64,000 bases of DNA. Source: Chryseobacterium sp. G0162 (lineage in GTDB: Bacteria > Bacteroidota > Bacteroidia > Flavobacteriales > Weeksellaceae). The notes under the pieces were generated by a model. That model was not told where the DNA came from. It made no database searches and saw nothing but the letters and a program-made list of their open reading frames with translations. Numbering within the stretch: position 1 is the stretch's first letter; the number at the start of each line of letters is the position of its first letter. Where the stretch lies: the NCBI RefSeq assembly GCF_003815715.1, contig NZ_CP033922.1, positions 744,001 to 808,000 of the forward strand, written 5' to 3'. Both the position numbers and the translations under genes were made by a program. Positions 7,189 to 15,929 of this stretch are shown here, one piece after another.

Positions 7189-8220
7189 TTATTGTTGTTC
7201 AAGAGTTGCTACAAGATCTTTCCATTCCTGAAGTTCAGGAATTCCAGGTTTTCTTTTTCCAAAGAACTGAACGATAAAGTCTCCTTCTTTATTGAATACT
7301 TCAATCGCTGTAACTTCTCCGTCTTCAGTCGGTTTTTTCACGATCCATGCTTCTGCAATTTTCGTTACATCTAAGTGTAGGTTAAAATCAGGGTCCATTA
7401 CATTGAACCACTGCTGATGCCAAAGGGTTTTCTTTACGTTTCCGGTATGAATCTGGATAATTCCTCTGTTTCCAACGAAAACCATAATTGGTGTACCCTT
7501 TTCTGAAGCTTCTTCAAGGATGTTAACTACTTTTGAGTTATCAATTTTCTGAGTAAAGCCTTCCGGAGCCAATCTTAAAGCCTGAGTTCTGCTTACCCCA
7601 AACTTTCTGGTCATCATAAAGAAATCGTGAGTATCTTTTAATCCTGTCCATGCCTTTTTAAATCCTTCAACATCAATTTCTGTATCCGGTTTTTCTGCCT
7701 GTTTCGGAGCTACTGCCTCAAATGTGAAAGCTTGGCTCTGATCCTCTGCTTTGAATTTTTCAACGATAACATCGAAGGCAGCTTCATCACTATTTTTAGT
7801 TAAATAAATCTTATGCAATGCCAACCCGTCTTTTCCAAAGAACTGAAGGCTTTTTTTGTCTCCTTCCACTACTGCAAATGCAAATTTCCAGTGGTTAAGG
7901 AAAATTCTAAGATCAATATCCTCTCCTACGAAAAGCTGAGCATGCGGGCTGCTGAAGTCTCCGTTTTGGTAAATTCCTTTTCTTTCATGAACACATTCAT
8001 CATTGCGGGTAAGAGCCATTACTTTTCCTAATTTCTCTGCTTCTGTAAGAATTCCCGGAAAATCAGGGTTTAATACAGTTACTCCTTCTCCAATCCCTGT
8101 TGCCAGTAATTCAGCTTCACTTACGCCAAACTGTGCTGCAGCATTTCTTATTCTTATATGTGGATTTTCTGCTTTCAGAGCTTCCCATTTTTCCTTTAAA
8201 TCATTCACTAATATGCTCAT
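7189..8220 (-). CDS. hmuS: HemS/ChuS-like hemin-degrading factor
   Basis: Cytoplasmic heme-handling protein of 343 residues made of two related halves, the normal size of HemS/ChuS/HmuS. Each half has the family core, such as WEALKAENPHIRIRNAAAQFGVSEAELL in the first and WTGLKDTHDFFMMTRKFGVSRTQALRLAP in the second. Blocks such as MALTRNDECVHERKG and VGNRGIIQIHTGNVK carry the likely heme-contact residues. Homologues accept heme from the ABC importer and store it or open the ring. It is the last gene of the heme operon, 4 bp after the methyltransferase stop. Confidence 0.93.
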   Translation of the reverse strand: MSILVNDLKEKWEALKAENPHIRIRNAAAQFGVSEAELLATGIGEGVTVLNPDFPGILTEAEKLGKVMALTRNDECVHERKGIYQNGDFSSPHAQLFVGEDIDLRIFLNHWKFAFAVVEGDKKSLQFFGKDGLALHKIYLTKNSDEAAFDVIVEKFKAEDQSQAFTFEAVAPKQAEKPDTEIDVEGFKKAWTGLKDTHDFFMMTRKFGVSRTQALRLAPEGFTQKIDNSKVVNILEEASEKGTPIMVFVGNRGIIQIHTGNVKKTLWHQQWFNVMDPDFNLHLDVTKIAEAWIVKKPTEDGEVTAIEVFNKEGDFIVQFFGKRKPGIPELQEWKDLVATLEQQ

Positions 8221-8224
8221 TATT

Positions 8225-8875
8225 TTATTTTTTTATAGTTAAAATTGTATAGATTCTTTGTATTGTTTCGTTTCCTGTTTTGCTTTTTATTTCTTCTTCT
8301 CTTTCTGAAGTTTTCATTCTTTTGAAATGACTTTTTGAAACCAGTTCTTCCATATCATCATTATTATAAAGAGTGAAATTATAGGCTGTAAAGGGCAGTT
8401 TCTCCATAAAATCTCTTTGTCCGAAAGTCAGAACAAAAGTCCCGTTATCCTTTAAAACTCTGCAGATTTCATTTAAAAAACCAACCGGATTTTCCCAGAA
8501 ATAAACAGTATTTACAGTAAATATTTTATCAAAAGTCTCATCTGCAAAAGGAAGTATTTCCCCTTCATACAGAACAAAATCTGCCTGATCTTCAAACTTC
8601 TGATTCAGTCTTTTGGCTTCAAGATGCATGGTTTCAGAAATATCGATACCCGTGTATTTCAGCCCTTTGGCCAGATTGAGAATACTTTTTACGTGATCTG
8701 CATTTCCATGTCCTATTTCAAGGATTCTTTCATCGTCTTCTATCAAAAGGGTTCTGATACTTTCTAACGTCATACCGATGTTAGTGGCATTCATCATTTC
8801 ACCGATCTCTACGCCTTTTTCTCCCTGAGGATTGGCAAGATTCTCTGCGAGGATTTTTAATTCTTCTTTTTCCAT
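8225..8875 (-). CDS. Class I SAM-dependent methyltransferase in the heme operon
   Basis: 216-residue Rossmann-fold methyltransferase. Motif I is ILEIGHGNADH (around 50-60), the acidic end of strand 2 is KYTGIDISETM, and the post-motif region ADFVLYEGEILPFADETFDKIFTVNTVYFWENP plus FLNEICRVLKDNGTFVLTFG follows the methyltransferase_11 pattern. It is inserted between hmuV and hmuS with gaps of 2 and 4 bp, so it is surely cotranscribed with heme import genes. Its substrate is unknown; a heme-breakdown product or a small metabolite is conceivable. No radical-SAM CxxxCxxC motif is present, so it is not a HutW/ChuW-type enzyme. Confidence 0.88.
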   Translation of the reverse strand: MEKEELKILAENLANPQGEKGVEIGEMMNATNIGMTLESIRTLLIEDDERILEIGHGNADHVKSILNLAKGLKYTGIDISETMHLEAKRLNQKFEDQADFVLYEGEILPFADETFDKIFTVNTVYFWENPVGFLNEICRVLKDNGTFVLTFGQRDFMEKLPFTAYNFTLYNNDDMEELVSKSHFKRMKTSEREEEIKSKTGNETIQRIYTILTIKK

Positions 8876-8877
8876 GG

Positions 8878-9651
8878 TTATCCGAAAATGATCATTGGGT
8901 TATTCGTAACAGGGTGTTCACAGATGGTACATGGAAAGTTATAAGCATGGCTGATATTTTCTGCTGTAAAAACTTCCTGTGGTGTTCCATAAGCTGAAAC
9001 CTGTCCTGATTTCATTAATAAAATTTTATCCGCAAATTGAGCGGCTAGATTCAGGTCATGAAGAACAACAATCGCACTGTTTGTTTTTTTGGTGAAATTT
9101 TTGATAATTTCCAGTGCCTTATATTGATGTTTTACATCCAGATTATTCAGAGGTTCATCCAGAAAAACCAATTTGTGGGCAATATTATTTTCCAGCTGCG
9201 CCATTACTCTTGAAAGATGCACCCGTTGTTTTTCTCCTCCTGAAAGAGAGTTATATTCTCTTTCTTTCAGATGAAAAATATCTGTTTCATACATCTTATT
9301 ATTCATGGCTTCAAGATCCTCTTTTCCGGGCTGTGCATCAAAATAAGGATACCTTCCCATCATGACTACATCTTTTACTTCAAGAGGAATATCATTACTG
9401 TTATGCTGTGAAAACTTTGCTTTATGCATAGAAAGTTCTTTTACATTCCAGTCTTCAATAGGTTTATCTTTAAATAATACTTTTCGTTTCTCAGATTTCA
9501 CTTCATGAGCCAAAACACTTAAAAGACTTGATTTTCCAGCTCCATTAGGACCTACAATGGCTAAAAATTCTCCGTAATCCAATGAGACATCTACCCCATC
9601 CAGAATACAGAACTCTTTATGTTTATAGTTAATTTGATGTGCTTTGATCAT
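8878..9651 (-). CDS. hmuV: Heme ABC transporter ATP-binding protein
   Basis: 257-residue ATPase of the iron-complex/heme importer family. Walker A GPNGAGKS is at 34-41, the signature LSGGE at 136-140, Walker B LVFLDEP at 161-167, and the switch His in VVLHDLN. The C-terminal FPCTICEHPV carries two Cys and a His in a pattern seen in heme-type HmuV proteins. The start overlaps the hmuU stop as TAATG, indicating translational coupling. Energises uptake of heme from periplasm to cytoplasm with HmuU and HmuT. Confidence 0.95.
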   Translation of the reverse strand: MIKAHQINYKHKEFCILDGVDVSLDYGEFLAIVGPNGAGKSSLLSVLAHEVKSEKRKVLFKDKPIEDWNVKELSMHKAKFSQHNSNDIPLEVKDVVMMGRYPYFDAQPGKEDLEAMNNKMYETDIFHLKEREYNSLSGGEKQRVHLSRVMAQLENNIAHKLVFLDEPLNNLDVKHQYKALEIIKNFTKKTNSAIVVLHDLNLAAQFADKILLMKSGQVSAYGTPQEVFTAENISHAYNFPCTICEHPVTNNPMIIFG

Positions 9652-10691
9652 TACAGTGATTTTTTAAATTTAACCAAAATAGCGATAAAAATAGGTCCCC
9701 CCATTAAAGCGGTCAAAATCCCGATCGGTAATTCTGAAGGTTCTACAATACTTCTGCTGAAGGTATCTGCTGTCAGAAGCAAAATACTTCCAAATACGGC
9801 AGACAAAGGCAGGATAAAAGTATAATTGGATTTGAACAAAAGTCTTAAGATATAAGGTACGATAAGACCTACAAAGCCAATGGTTCCTGAAAATGCAACA
9901 CAACTTCCCACCATCAATGCAACAATAATAATGATCTGCTTCTTCAGCCTTTCTACATTGATTCCTAAATGCTGCGCATCTTTCTCTCCCAGCATCATGG
10001 CATTCAAAGCTTTTCCTTTAGGCAGTAAAATAATATAGGCTCCCATCATGACAATGCCAAGAATAATATTCTTCGTCCATGTTGCTGCAGCTAAACTTCC
10101 CAAATTCCAAAATGTCAAATCTCTAAGCTGTTCATCTTTTGATACATATATTAAGAAACCAGTAATAGAAAATCCTATTGCTGTAATAGCAACACCGGTC
10201 AACAGCATCATAACCACATTGGTTTTTCCGCCGCTTGTTGAAATTCTGTATACCAGCATCATGGATAAAAAAGATCCTATGAAAGCAGAAATTCCTACCA
10301 GCGAAAATTGTACGGCTTCAGGAAGATATTCTTTAAAATGTCCTCCTAAAACAATGGCAATGGCAGCCAATAGGGTCGCACCTGAGGTAAGACCTATTAA
10401 ATCTCCTGTTGCCAAAGGGTTTTTGAATAATCCCTGAAGGCTTGTTCCTGAAACAGACAACATACTTCCAATTAAAACAGCCATAATAATTCTGGCTGCC
10501 CTTACATCCCATACTACATATTTATCACTCAATGACAAACTGGAATCTCCTTGTATCACTTTTCCTAAAACGTTAAATGCAGATTTACCACCAAAATCGT
10601 AAACCCCTGTATTAATAGACCATACTGCTATAATAATAAGCAGTATGGTACTTATTGTCATGTAAAAGTATAGTTTACTTTGCGTTTTCAA
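9651..10691 (-). CDS. hmuU: Heme/iron-complex ABC transporter permease (FecCD family)
   Basis: 346-residue BtuC/FecCD-type permease with about ten membrane spans. Family blocks: VWDVRAARIIMAVLIGSMLSVSGTSLQGLFKNPLATGDLIG near the N-terminus, and CVAFSGTIGFVGLIVPYILR and LPIGILTALMGGPIFIAIL near the C-terminus. The second block includes the coupling-helix region that docks on the ATPase. The start lies 17 bp inside hmuT, and the stop overlaps the hmuV start. Confidence 0.95.
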   Translation of the reverse strand: MKTQSKLYFYMTISTILLIIIAVWSINTGVYDFGGKSAFNVLGKVIQGDSSLSLSDKYVVWDVRAARIIMAVLIGSMLSVSGTSLQGLFKNPLATGDLIGLTSGATLLAAIAIVLGGHFKEYLPEAVQFSLVGISAFIGSFLSMMLVYRISTSGGKTNVVMMLLTGVAITAIGFSITGFLIYVSKDEQLRDLTFWNLGSLAAATWTKNIILGIVMMGAYIILLPKGKALNAMMLGEKDAQHLGINVERLKKQIIIIVALMVGSCVAFSGTIGFVGLIVPYILRLLFKSNYTFILPLSAVFGSILLLTADTFSRSIVEPSELPIGILTALMGGPIFIAILVKFKKSL

Positions 10692-11553
10692 TTAAAAGTT
10701 TGTTTAATCCAACTGCTGCTTCTCCTAGTCTCGGTCCAAAACCTGAAACTAACCCTCCATCCATTGCGATGATTTTCTTATTTTTTCCGGCATTGGTCTG
10801 GGAAACTCCCGGCATCTTCAATGCTCCTTCGTTTCCACCTGCTCCCTGTAATCCTGTTTCAAAAAAGAAAAGCACATCAGGATTAGCTTTTACAACCGCT
10901 TCCGGAGTTAATGGTTTGAAATCTTCAAATTCATTCACTGCATTTTCACCTCCTGCCAGATTAATTAAAGAGGCCATTGGAGTATTTTTACCTGCTACCA
11001 TTAGCATATTTCCTCTAGCATAGATAAATAATACTTTCGGTTTTTTAGCTAAGGGCTGAACCTGCTTCAAATCTGCATCAATTTTATCAGTTAATTTCTT
11101 ATAATCTGTATTTCCAATGGCTTTTGCAACATCTTCAATCAGTTTTTTAGTACCATCAACAGTATATTCCTGCTTAAAGATCTCTGTTTTAATGCCAGAA
11201 GCTTTGATTTTCCCCATCAATTCAGGGTTGATATCTTTATCGGAAGCTAGAATTAAAGTAGGACTTACTGCCATGATCGGCTCAATAGTCATTGATCTTA
11301 CATGTCCAAGATCTTTGGCTGTAGCTTTTAAACTTACAGGATACGTACTGGTAACGTCTGTTCCTACAATTTCTTTTTCGTGACCTAAGGCACTTACAAT
11401 TTCTGTAATTCCACCATTTAAGGTGACGATTTTATTGTTGCTTTTTGGAGCTTCAGAAGTCGCTTCCGTTGTATTTTCTTTTTGAGCACCTTCTTCTTTT
11501 TTGCAAGAATATACTGCTACAAGAACAGAAGCTGCAAGGATAAATTTCTTCAT
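10675..11553 (-). CDS. hmuT: Heme ABC transporter substrate-binding lipoprotein
   Basis: 292-residue periplasmic binding protein of the class III (BtuF/HmuT) fold, anchored as a lipoprotein (VAVYSC, Cys16) with a charged, low-complexity linker to about residue 45. Conserved parts: IVTLNGGITEIVSALGHEKEIVGTDVTSTYP, VRSMTIEPIMAVSPTLIL and LTPEAVVKANPDVLFFF. A Tyr/His in the first lobe would coordinate heme in homologues. It overlaps hmuU by 17 bp and lies 21 bp after the HmuY-like gene, so it belongs to one transcript from the TonB receptor onwards. Confidence 0.94.
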   Translation of the reverse strand: MKKFILAASVLVAVYSCKKEEGAQKENTTEATSEAPKSNNKIVTLNGGITEIVSALGHEKEIVGTDVTSTYPVSLKATAKDLGHVRSMTIEPIMAVSPTLILASDKDINPELMGKIKASGIKTEIFKQEYTVDGTKKLIEDVAKAIGNTDYKKLTDKIDADLKQVQPLAKKPKVLFIYARGNMLMVAGKNTPMASLINLAGGENAVNEFEDFKPLTPEAVVKANPDVLFFFETGLQGAGGNEGALKMPGVSQTNAGKNKKIIAMDGGLVSGFGPRLGEAAVGLNKLLIENAK

Positions 11554-11574
11554 GATATACTATTATTTGATTTA

Positions 11575-12708
11575 TTATAATGGATCGAATGCGAAAGATG
11601 TAAAGCCACGCTCTCCTTTTAAATTCTTCATAGAAGTGAATTTCAGTTTAAAATAAAAACCGTTTGGGTCTTTCAGAATAAAGAAACGATCTGAATATAC
11701 AAATGGAACAGGATTATCTGCTGTCCCGGTAGTTGTTCTCCATTTATCTCCAATCGCTCTGTGATCGTTTAAAATAAACTTATTATTGTCCACATCCTTT
11801 AATTTAAATGCGGCATACGCTTGTTCAAGATTTCCTGTAACATTTACTTGATATGCTTTCACTCCATCTAGGCTATTAATAGTTACAAAGTCTGCATAAA
11901 AGTAACTACCTGCGCTGTTCCCTGGACTCATAAATACTTCATTAGTAAATGTAGTAAAGGCTAAATCCCAGCTTTTTTTCTTAGGCTGAATCTTTGCAGG
12001 AGTTCCTGTTTTAAGATTGAAAAAAGCAAAGTTATACTCAGGGTCTTTTGTTATGATATACTCTCTAATCCCATCGCTTCCGGCATTAAGATCTGCATAA
12101 CGAATTTTGTAGCCGTTAGTAGCCCTTAGAATCTGGACTTTCTTCCATCCTCTCGGCTCACCTGATAATGAGACAGAACCCGCTCCAATATTAGTGGCAG
12201 GAGGAATTTCTCTTCCTAAATTAATTAAATAAACAGGATTATCCGCATCATTTTCTTTGATCGGTTCAATTCCAGAAGTTTGAGTCAGGAATTGACCATT
12301 TGGATTATCTACATACTTCATATTTTCAGCATCAAATGTTCCAACCTGCGCAATATCTTTTAAGTTGGTTACATCTGATTCTTTTACCTTGCTGATATCT
12401 TTAGCATTAGGTATTTTAATGACCGTCATGGCAAGAGACCCGTTCATAATTACCCTGAAATCATCGCCTGTATAAAATCCTAAGTCCCAATCCGTTCGTT
12501 TATTAATAGTTTTTCTAGGCTCTTTTTCTTCCTTAACCATATCACTCAGATCAATCCACACCTGATTGGGCTCAGTAGCTCCTCCCACAGGTACATTCAC
12601 CGAAGAACCGGTAATAGGGGGCGCAGGAACTTTGTCTTCATCGGCAGAAATACAAGACTGTGCCGCTAGCATTACAGAAAGAATCGAAAATATTTTTAAA
12701 TACTTCAT
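11575..12708 (-). CDS. hmuY: HmuY-family heme-binding lipoprotein
   Basis: 377-residue surface lipoprotein (LAAQSC, Cys19). The NKRTDWDLGFYTGDDFRVIMNGSLAMT block and a second KKKSWDLAFTTF block match the HmuY domain known from Porphyromonas. HmuY proteins take heme from host hemoproteins and pass it to a TonB receptor. It is longer than the roughly 215-residue Porphyromonas protein and contains two WDLxF repeats, suggesting a duplicated or extended domain. It lies 12 bp downstream of the receptor gene. Confidence 0.9.
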   Translation of the reverse strand: MKYLKIFSILSVMLAAQSCISADEDKVPAPPITGSSVNVPVGGATEPNQVWIDLSDMVKEEKEPRKTINKRTDWDLGFYTGDDFRVIMNGSLAMTVIKIPNAKDISKVKESDVTNLKDIAQVGTFDAENMKYVDNPNGQFLTQTSGIEPIKENDADNPVYLINLGREIPPATNIGAGSVSLSGEPRGWKKVQILRATNGYKIRYADLNAGSDGIREYIITKDPEYNFAFFNLKTGTPAKIQPKKKSWDLAFTTFTNEVFMSPGNSAGSYFYADFVTINSLDGVKAYQVNVTGNLEQAYAAFKLKDVDNNKFILNDHRAIGDKWRTTTGTADNPVPFVYSDRFFILKDPNGFYFKLKFTSMKNLKGERGFTSFAFDPL

Positions 12709-12720
12709 AGTAACTTTTAT

Positions 12721-14835
12721 TTAAAATTGAAACGTTAATCTGGCAAAATAGCTTCTGCCATAATATAAATTCACAATACCTGTAGGAGCTGTTGTAGCAT
12801 GAGCATCAGCCTTCATCGCTGTAGAATTAATACTGGTAACATCAAAGATATTTTTCACTCCAGCTGAAAGCTCCAGATGATCTTTCCAGAACGGCTGGCT
12901 TACAATAAAGTCCATCATATGAAAACCATCTGTTCTTCCAAGCTTAAATCCACTCGTTTCATTTTCAAATACATAAATCCTTCCAGGACCTGTATATTTA
13001 TAGTAAAGGGCAAATGAAGTTCCCGGATTTTTCAGTTTATAGTTAACTGTGGCCCCTGCCTGTACCTGGTACTGATAATCTGTAGGTGAAGTATGATACA
13101 TTGAGTTCATGGATACCGAAGTTCCCCCTAAAGCACTTCTCAGGGAAAGTGCCAATTGGTCCTTTTTGAAATCAACATTTGCTGAGAATAACATATTTCT
13201 ATATTTATCCATATTTCTAAACTGGTAAGTAGAAGGTTCTTTGATAAGAAGCATTTCTATCTTATCCCTTACATCCAGATATAAACCACTGACACTATAG
13301 GCAATCTTCCAATCATTTCCTGTTGTAAAACTCTGATCCCAAAATGCTCCTGTAGAGAAACCTTTTTCCGGATTCAGGTCAGGATTTCCTTGAATGTCAT
13401 GATTAAGATTTACAAAATATGTATAAAGCTCTTCATAAGTAGGAAAACGGTTTGCTGTACCAGCCACTAATCTCAAGTTTGAATTCTCAGAAATTTTATA
13501 TCTTGCAGAAAGGGAATAATTAAACTGATTATTGAATTTTTCACTTACTGAAAGCCTTGCACCTGGTCTTACAGAGAACTTATCAGAAATATTCCATTCT
13601 CCCGAAATAAAGTTTGAGTAGGTAAAAAGAGTTCTGTTGATAGCTTTAGTAAAAAATTTACCGGCAATTAATGAAGCATAACCATCCGTATAATCTAATT
13701 CATACCCCAATTGAAAGTCGAAAGTTTTATTATCAAGGAAATTACTGAACATCCCTCTTGAATAGATTACATTTGTTTTATAGTAAGACAGCTCTTCTTC
13801 TTTATTGAGAATAGATCTGTTTGGAATATCATAATTATAATCCTGAAACTTTCTATCCTGGTTTTGGTAAGAAAAATCTCCCATATACTGAATATGCCCC
13901 AGGTTTGTCTGAATATTAAACTGGTGAATCCATCGGTTGGTATTATATTTTCTGTCCATACTTCGATACAAAGCCCCACCGTTTCCGTCATTAAGTGACT
14001 CTACATTCACTTCAGGATTGTAGAAATTGAATCCTTCATTCAAATACGAAAGTTTATAATAGAAGGAAGTTTTATTTTTTGAATATCGAATCAAAGCAGA
14101 GGCATCATATTGATCTTTAGGATTCCATTCATATCCTCTTTTAAGATCAGTTTCTAGATATTTATAGCCCATTTTATTTCCTTCATAGCCCATAAACTGA
14201 TTATGGTTGAAGTTGATATTCGCAAACCAGTTATTATCAATATTATAATCAATATTTATATTCTGGATATGCCTTCCATTTCCTTTTTTCTTGATATCAT
14301 AGTTGTTTCTTACGGTCTCTTCCTGAGCAGAAGCTCTTACACTGATCTTTTTTGAGCTGCCTTTCTTAGTAATAATATTGATCACCCCGGCAAGTGCTCC
14401 ATTTCCATATTCTACCCCCATGCTTCCCTTGACAATCTCGATTCTTTCGATATTATTCAATGACAGTTTGGTAAGGTCTATATTACTTCCTAAACCTGTA
14501 TCTCCTACGACCGGAATATTGTCAATAAGAACTTTAACATAGCTTCCATCCAATCCCATCATAGTGGCTGTAGAATTTCCTGAACGGGTATCCGGAGTGA
14601 TTTGAATGTTAAGACTTTGATTTAAAACATCAGCTACATTGGTTGCCGCCATGTTTTTGATCTGTTCAGCATCTATTACTTCAACCTTATATATAGATTT
14701 GTTAATGGATCGTTGTGTAAATTGCCCTGTAATGACAACTTCTTCTATTTTCTTTTGATTAAGAGAATCCTTTTCTTGTGCATTCATCCAAAAAACAATG
14801 GATAATGACAGAACGGAAAGCACCTTCTTCTTCAT
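12721..14835 (-). CDS. TonB-dependent outer-membrane heme receptor
   Basis: 704-residue TonB-dependent receptor: signal peptide (1-19), a short TonB-box-like segment (EEVVITGQF), plug domain to about 160 (AEQIKNMAATNVADVLNQ; ERIEIVKGSMGVEYGNGALAGVINIITKKG), then a long beta-barrel ending YYGRSYFARLTFQF with the C-terminal Phe needed for barrel insertion. No N-terminal carboxypeptidase-like domain, so it is not SusC-type. First gene of the heme operon. The minus-strand promoter faces the paired boxes at 14866-14919. Heme as ligand is inferred from hmuY/hmuTUV/hmuS downstream. Confidence 0.94.
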   Translation of the reverse strand: MKKKVLSVLSLSIVFWMNAQEKDSLNQKKIEEVVITGQFTQRSINKSIYKVEVIDAEQIKNMAATNVADVLNQSLNIQITPDTRSGNSTATMMGLDGSYVKVLIDNIPVVGDTGLGSNIDLTKLSLNNIERIEIVKGSMGVEYGNGALAGVINIITKKGSSKKISVRASAQEETVRNNYDIKKKGNGRHIQNINIDYNIDNNWFANINFNHNQFMGYEGNKMGYKYLETDLKRGYEWNPKDQYDASALIRYSKNKTSFYYKLSYLNEGFNFYNPEVNVESLNDGNGGALYRSMDRKYNTNRWIHQFNIQTNLGHIQYMGDFSYQNQDRKFQDYNYDIPNRSILNKEEELSYYKTNVIYSRGMFSNFLDNKTFDFQLGYELDYTDGYASLIAGKFFTKAINRTLFTYSNFISGEWNISDKFSVRPGARLSVSEKFNNQFNYSLSARYKISENSNLRLVAGTANRFPTYEELYTYFVNLNHDIQGNPDLNPEKGFSTGAFWDQSFTTGNDWKIAYSVSGLYLDVRDKIEMLLIKEPSTYQFRNMDKYRNMLFSANVDFKKDQLALSLRSALGGTSVSMNSMYHTSPTDYQYQVQAGATVNYKLKNPGTSFALYYKYTGPGRIYVFENETSGFKLGRTDGFHMMDFIVSQPFWKDHLELSAGVKNIFDVTSINSTAMKADAHATTAPTGIVNLYYGRSYFARLTFQF

Positions 14836-14852
14836 AAGGGTAAAAATTTCGA

Positions 14853-14919
14853 CAAATATAAAACTTTATTTAGAATGATTAAAAATAAATATATACTTTT
14901 GTGTAATAATTCTAAATAA
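14853..14919. promoter_or_regulatory. Divergent heme promoters with paired Fur-like boxes
   Basis: Two inverted 15-bp arms, TTATTTAGAATGATT (14866-14880) and AATAATTCTAAATAA (14905-14919, one mismatch), flank 24 bp that contain a plus-strand -7 element TACTTTTG (14894-14901). Each arm extends into a 9-1-9 imperfect palindrome close to ATTTAGAAT-N-ATTCTAAAT (best at 14868-14886). A minus-strand -7 element (TATATTTG, complement of 14853-14860) serves the receptor operon. The 19-bp shape is Fur-like; the regulator is inferred. Confidence 0.72.
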
Positions 14920-14929
14920 ATATAACAGC

Positions 14930-15745
14930 ATGAAACTAAAATTACTTTTAGGAGCATTGATACTTACAGCCTTTACCGCTAAGGCACAAGTATCAACTAT
15001 CAACGAAAACTTCGATAACTTCACTGCGGGAAACACCACTTTCCCTCAGTTTGGCTGGTCTACCGTGGTAGCCCCACTGGTTATGAATGAAGCCCCATTC
15101 CCAGTTCCACCAAGAATGATCGTAACGAACACTAGTTCCAACAGAGTTGTTCAATCATATTCAGGAACAAACCCTACAAATCCATCTTATTTAATTTCTC
15201 CACAGATCCAGGCTCCTGCAGGAGACAAAACACTGAAGTTTACAACAACTTTGGTATCTCCATCCCCTGGTCCTGGAACTATTCAGATAGGATTAGCTTC
15301 TAATCCTACAGATATGTCAACTTTTGTTCCTGTTGGAAATCCTATTACAGTATCTGCAATTGGAACGATTCTGAATATAAATGTACCTATACCAGCATCT
15401 ACATCGTCATATCTTGTGTTTAAATTTACACCTTCAGCGATGCACGTAGCTGTACAAATTGATGATGTTGTCTATGATACAACAGGTTCTTTGGCAGTTA
15501 ATGACAAGGCAGTTGCCCAAAATGAAGTTAAGTTCTTTGTTAATGAAGATAATATGACCCTTGACTTTGTAGCGAAAAAAGATCCTAAAAACATCCAGAT
15601 CTATTCTTCTGCTGGGTTAAAAGTAGCAGAAGGAAAACTGAACGGACTAAGATTTAATATCAATGGACTTCAGACCGGGGTTTACTTCATCGCTATTGAA
15701 ACTGCTGAAGGAAAAACCATCCAATCAAAATTCATCAAAAAATAA
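14930..15745 (+). CDS. T9SS-secreted choice-of-anchor-type protein of the heme locus
   Basis: 271-residue exoprotein. Signal peptide 1-19 (ending AKAQ), then a region INENFDNF...FPQFGWSTV typical of the choice-of-anchor J / cleaved-adhesin beta-sandwich that often binds ligands outside the cell. The last 70 or so residues form a type A T9SS sorting domain (KFFVNEDNMTLDF..., GLQTGVYFIAIETAEGKTIQSKFIKK). It is transcribed away from the heme receptor under the paired Fur-like boxes, so iron- or heme-controlled expression is likely. A role in capturing heme proteins is inferred from location only. Confidence 0.85.
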   Translation: MKLKLLLGALILTAFTAKAQVSTINENFDNFTAGNTTFPQFGWSTVVAPLVMNEAPFPVPPRMIVTNTSSNRVVQSYSGTNPTNPSYLISPQIQAPAGDKTLKFTTTLVSPSPGPGTIQIGLASNPTDMSTFVPVGNPITVSAIGTILNINVPIPASTSSYLVFKFTPSAMHVAVQIDDVVYDTTGSLAVNDKAVAQNEVKFFVNEDNMTLDFVAKKDPKNIQIYSSAGLKVAEGKLNGLRFNINGLQTGVYFIAIETAEGKTIQSKFIKK

Positions 15746-15774
15746 GGTTTATCAGACTATTATTTGCCTTTAAT

Positions 15775-15807
15775 AAAGCCGGAGGGATCATTCCTTTCGG
15801 CTTTTTT
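15775..15807 (+). terminator. Terminator after the T9SS exoprotein
   Basis: Stem AAAGCCG (15775-15781) with CGGCTTT, an inner GGA/TCC extension and a run of T. It isolates this gene from the next one, which has its own copy of the control region. Confidence 0.82.
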
Positions 15808-15857
15808 ATAGCCAAGTTCTAAGATCATTCTAATAAAACACGATAAAAATCATGTTT

Positions 15858-15911
15858 TTATTTAGAATGATTAAAAATAATTATATACTTTTGTTGAATC
15901 ATTCTAAATAA
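15858..15911 (+). promoter_or_regulatory. Second copy of the paired Fur-like boxes
   Basis: A perfect inverted repeat, TTATTTAGAATGATT (15858-15872) and AATCATTCTAAATAA (15897-15911), with the same 24-bp spacing as at 14866-14919. A TACTTTTG -7 element (15886-15893) lies in the same place in the spacer. The repetition of sequence, spacing and promoter position shows one regulon. It drives the HmuY-T9SS gene. Confidence 0.78.
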
Positions 15912-15929
15912 GAATTTAAAAAATAAATT

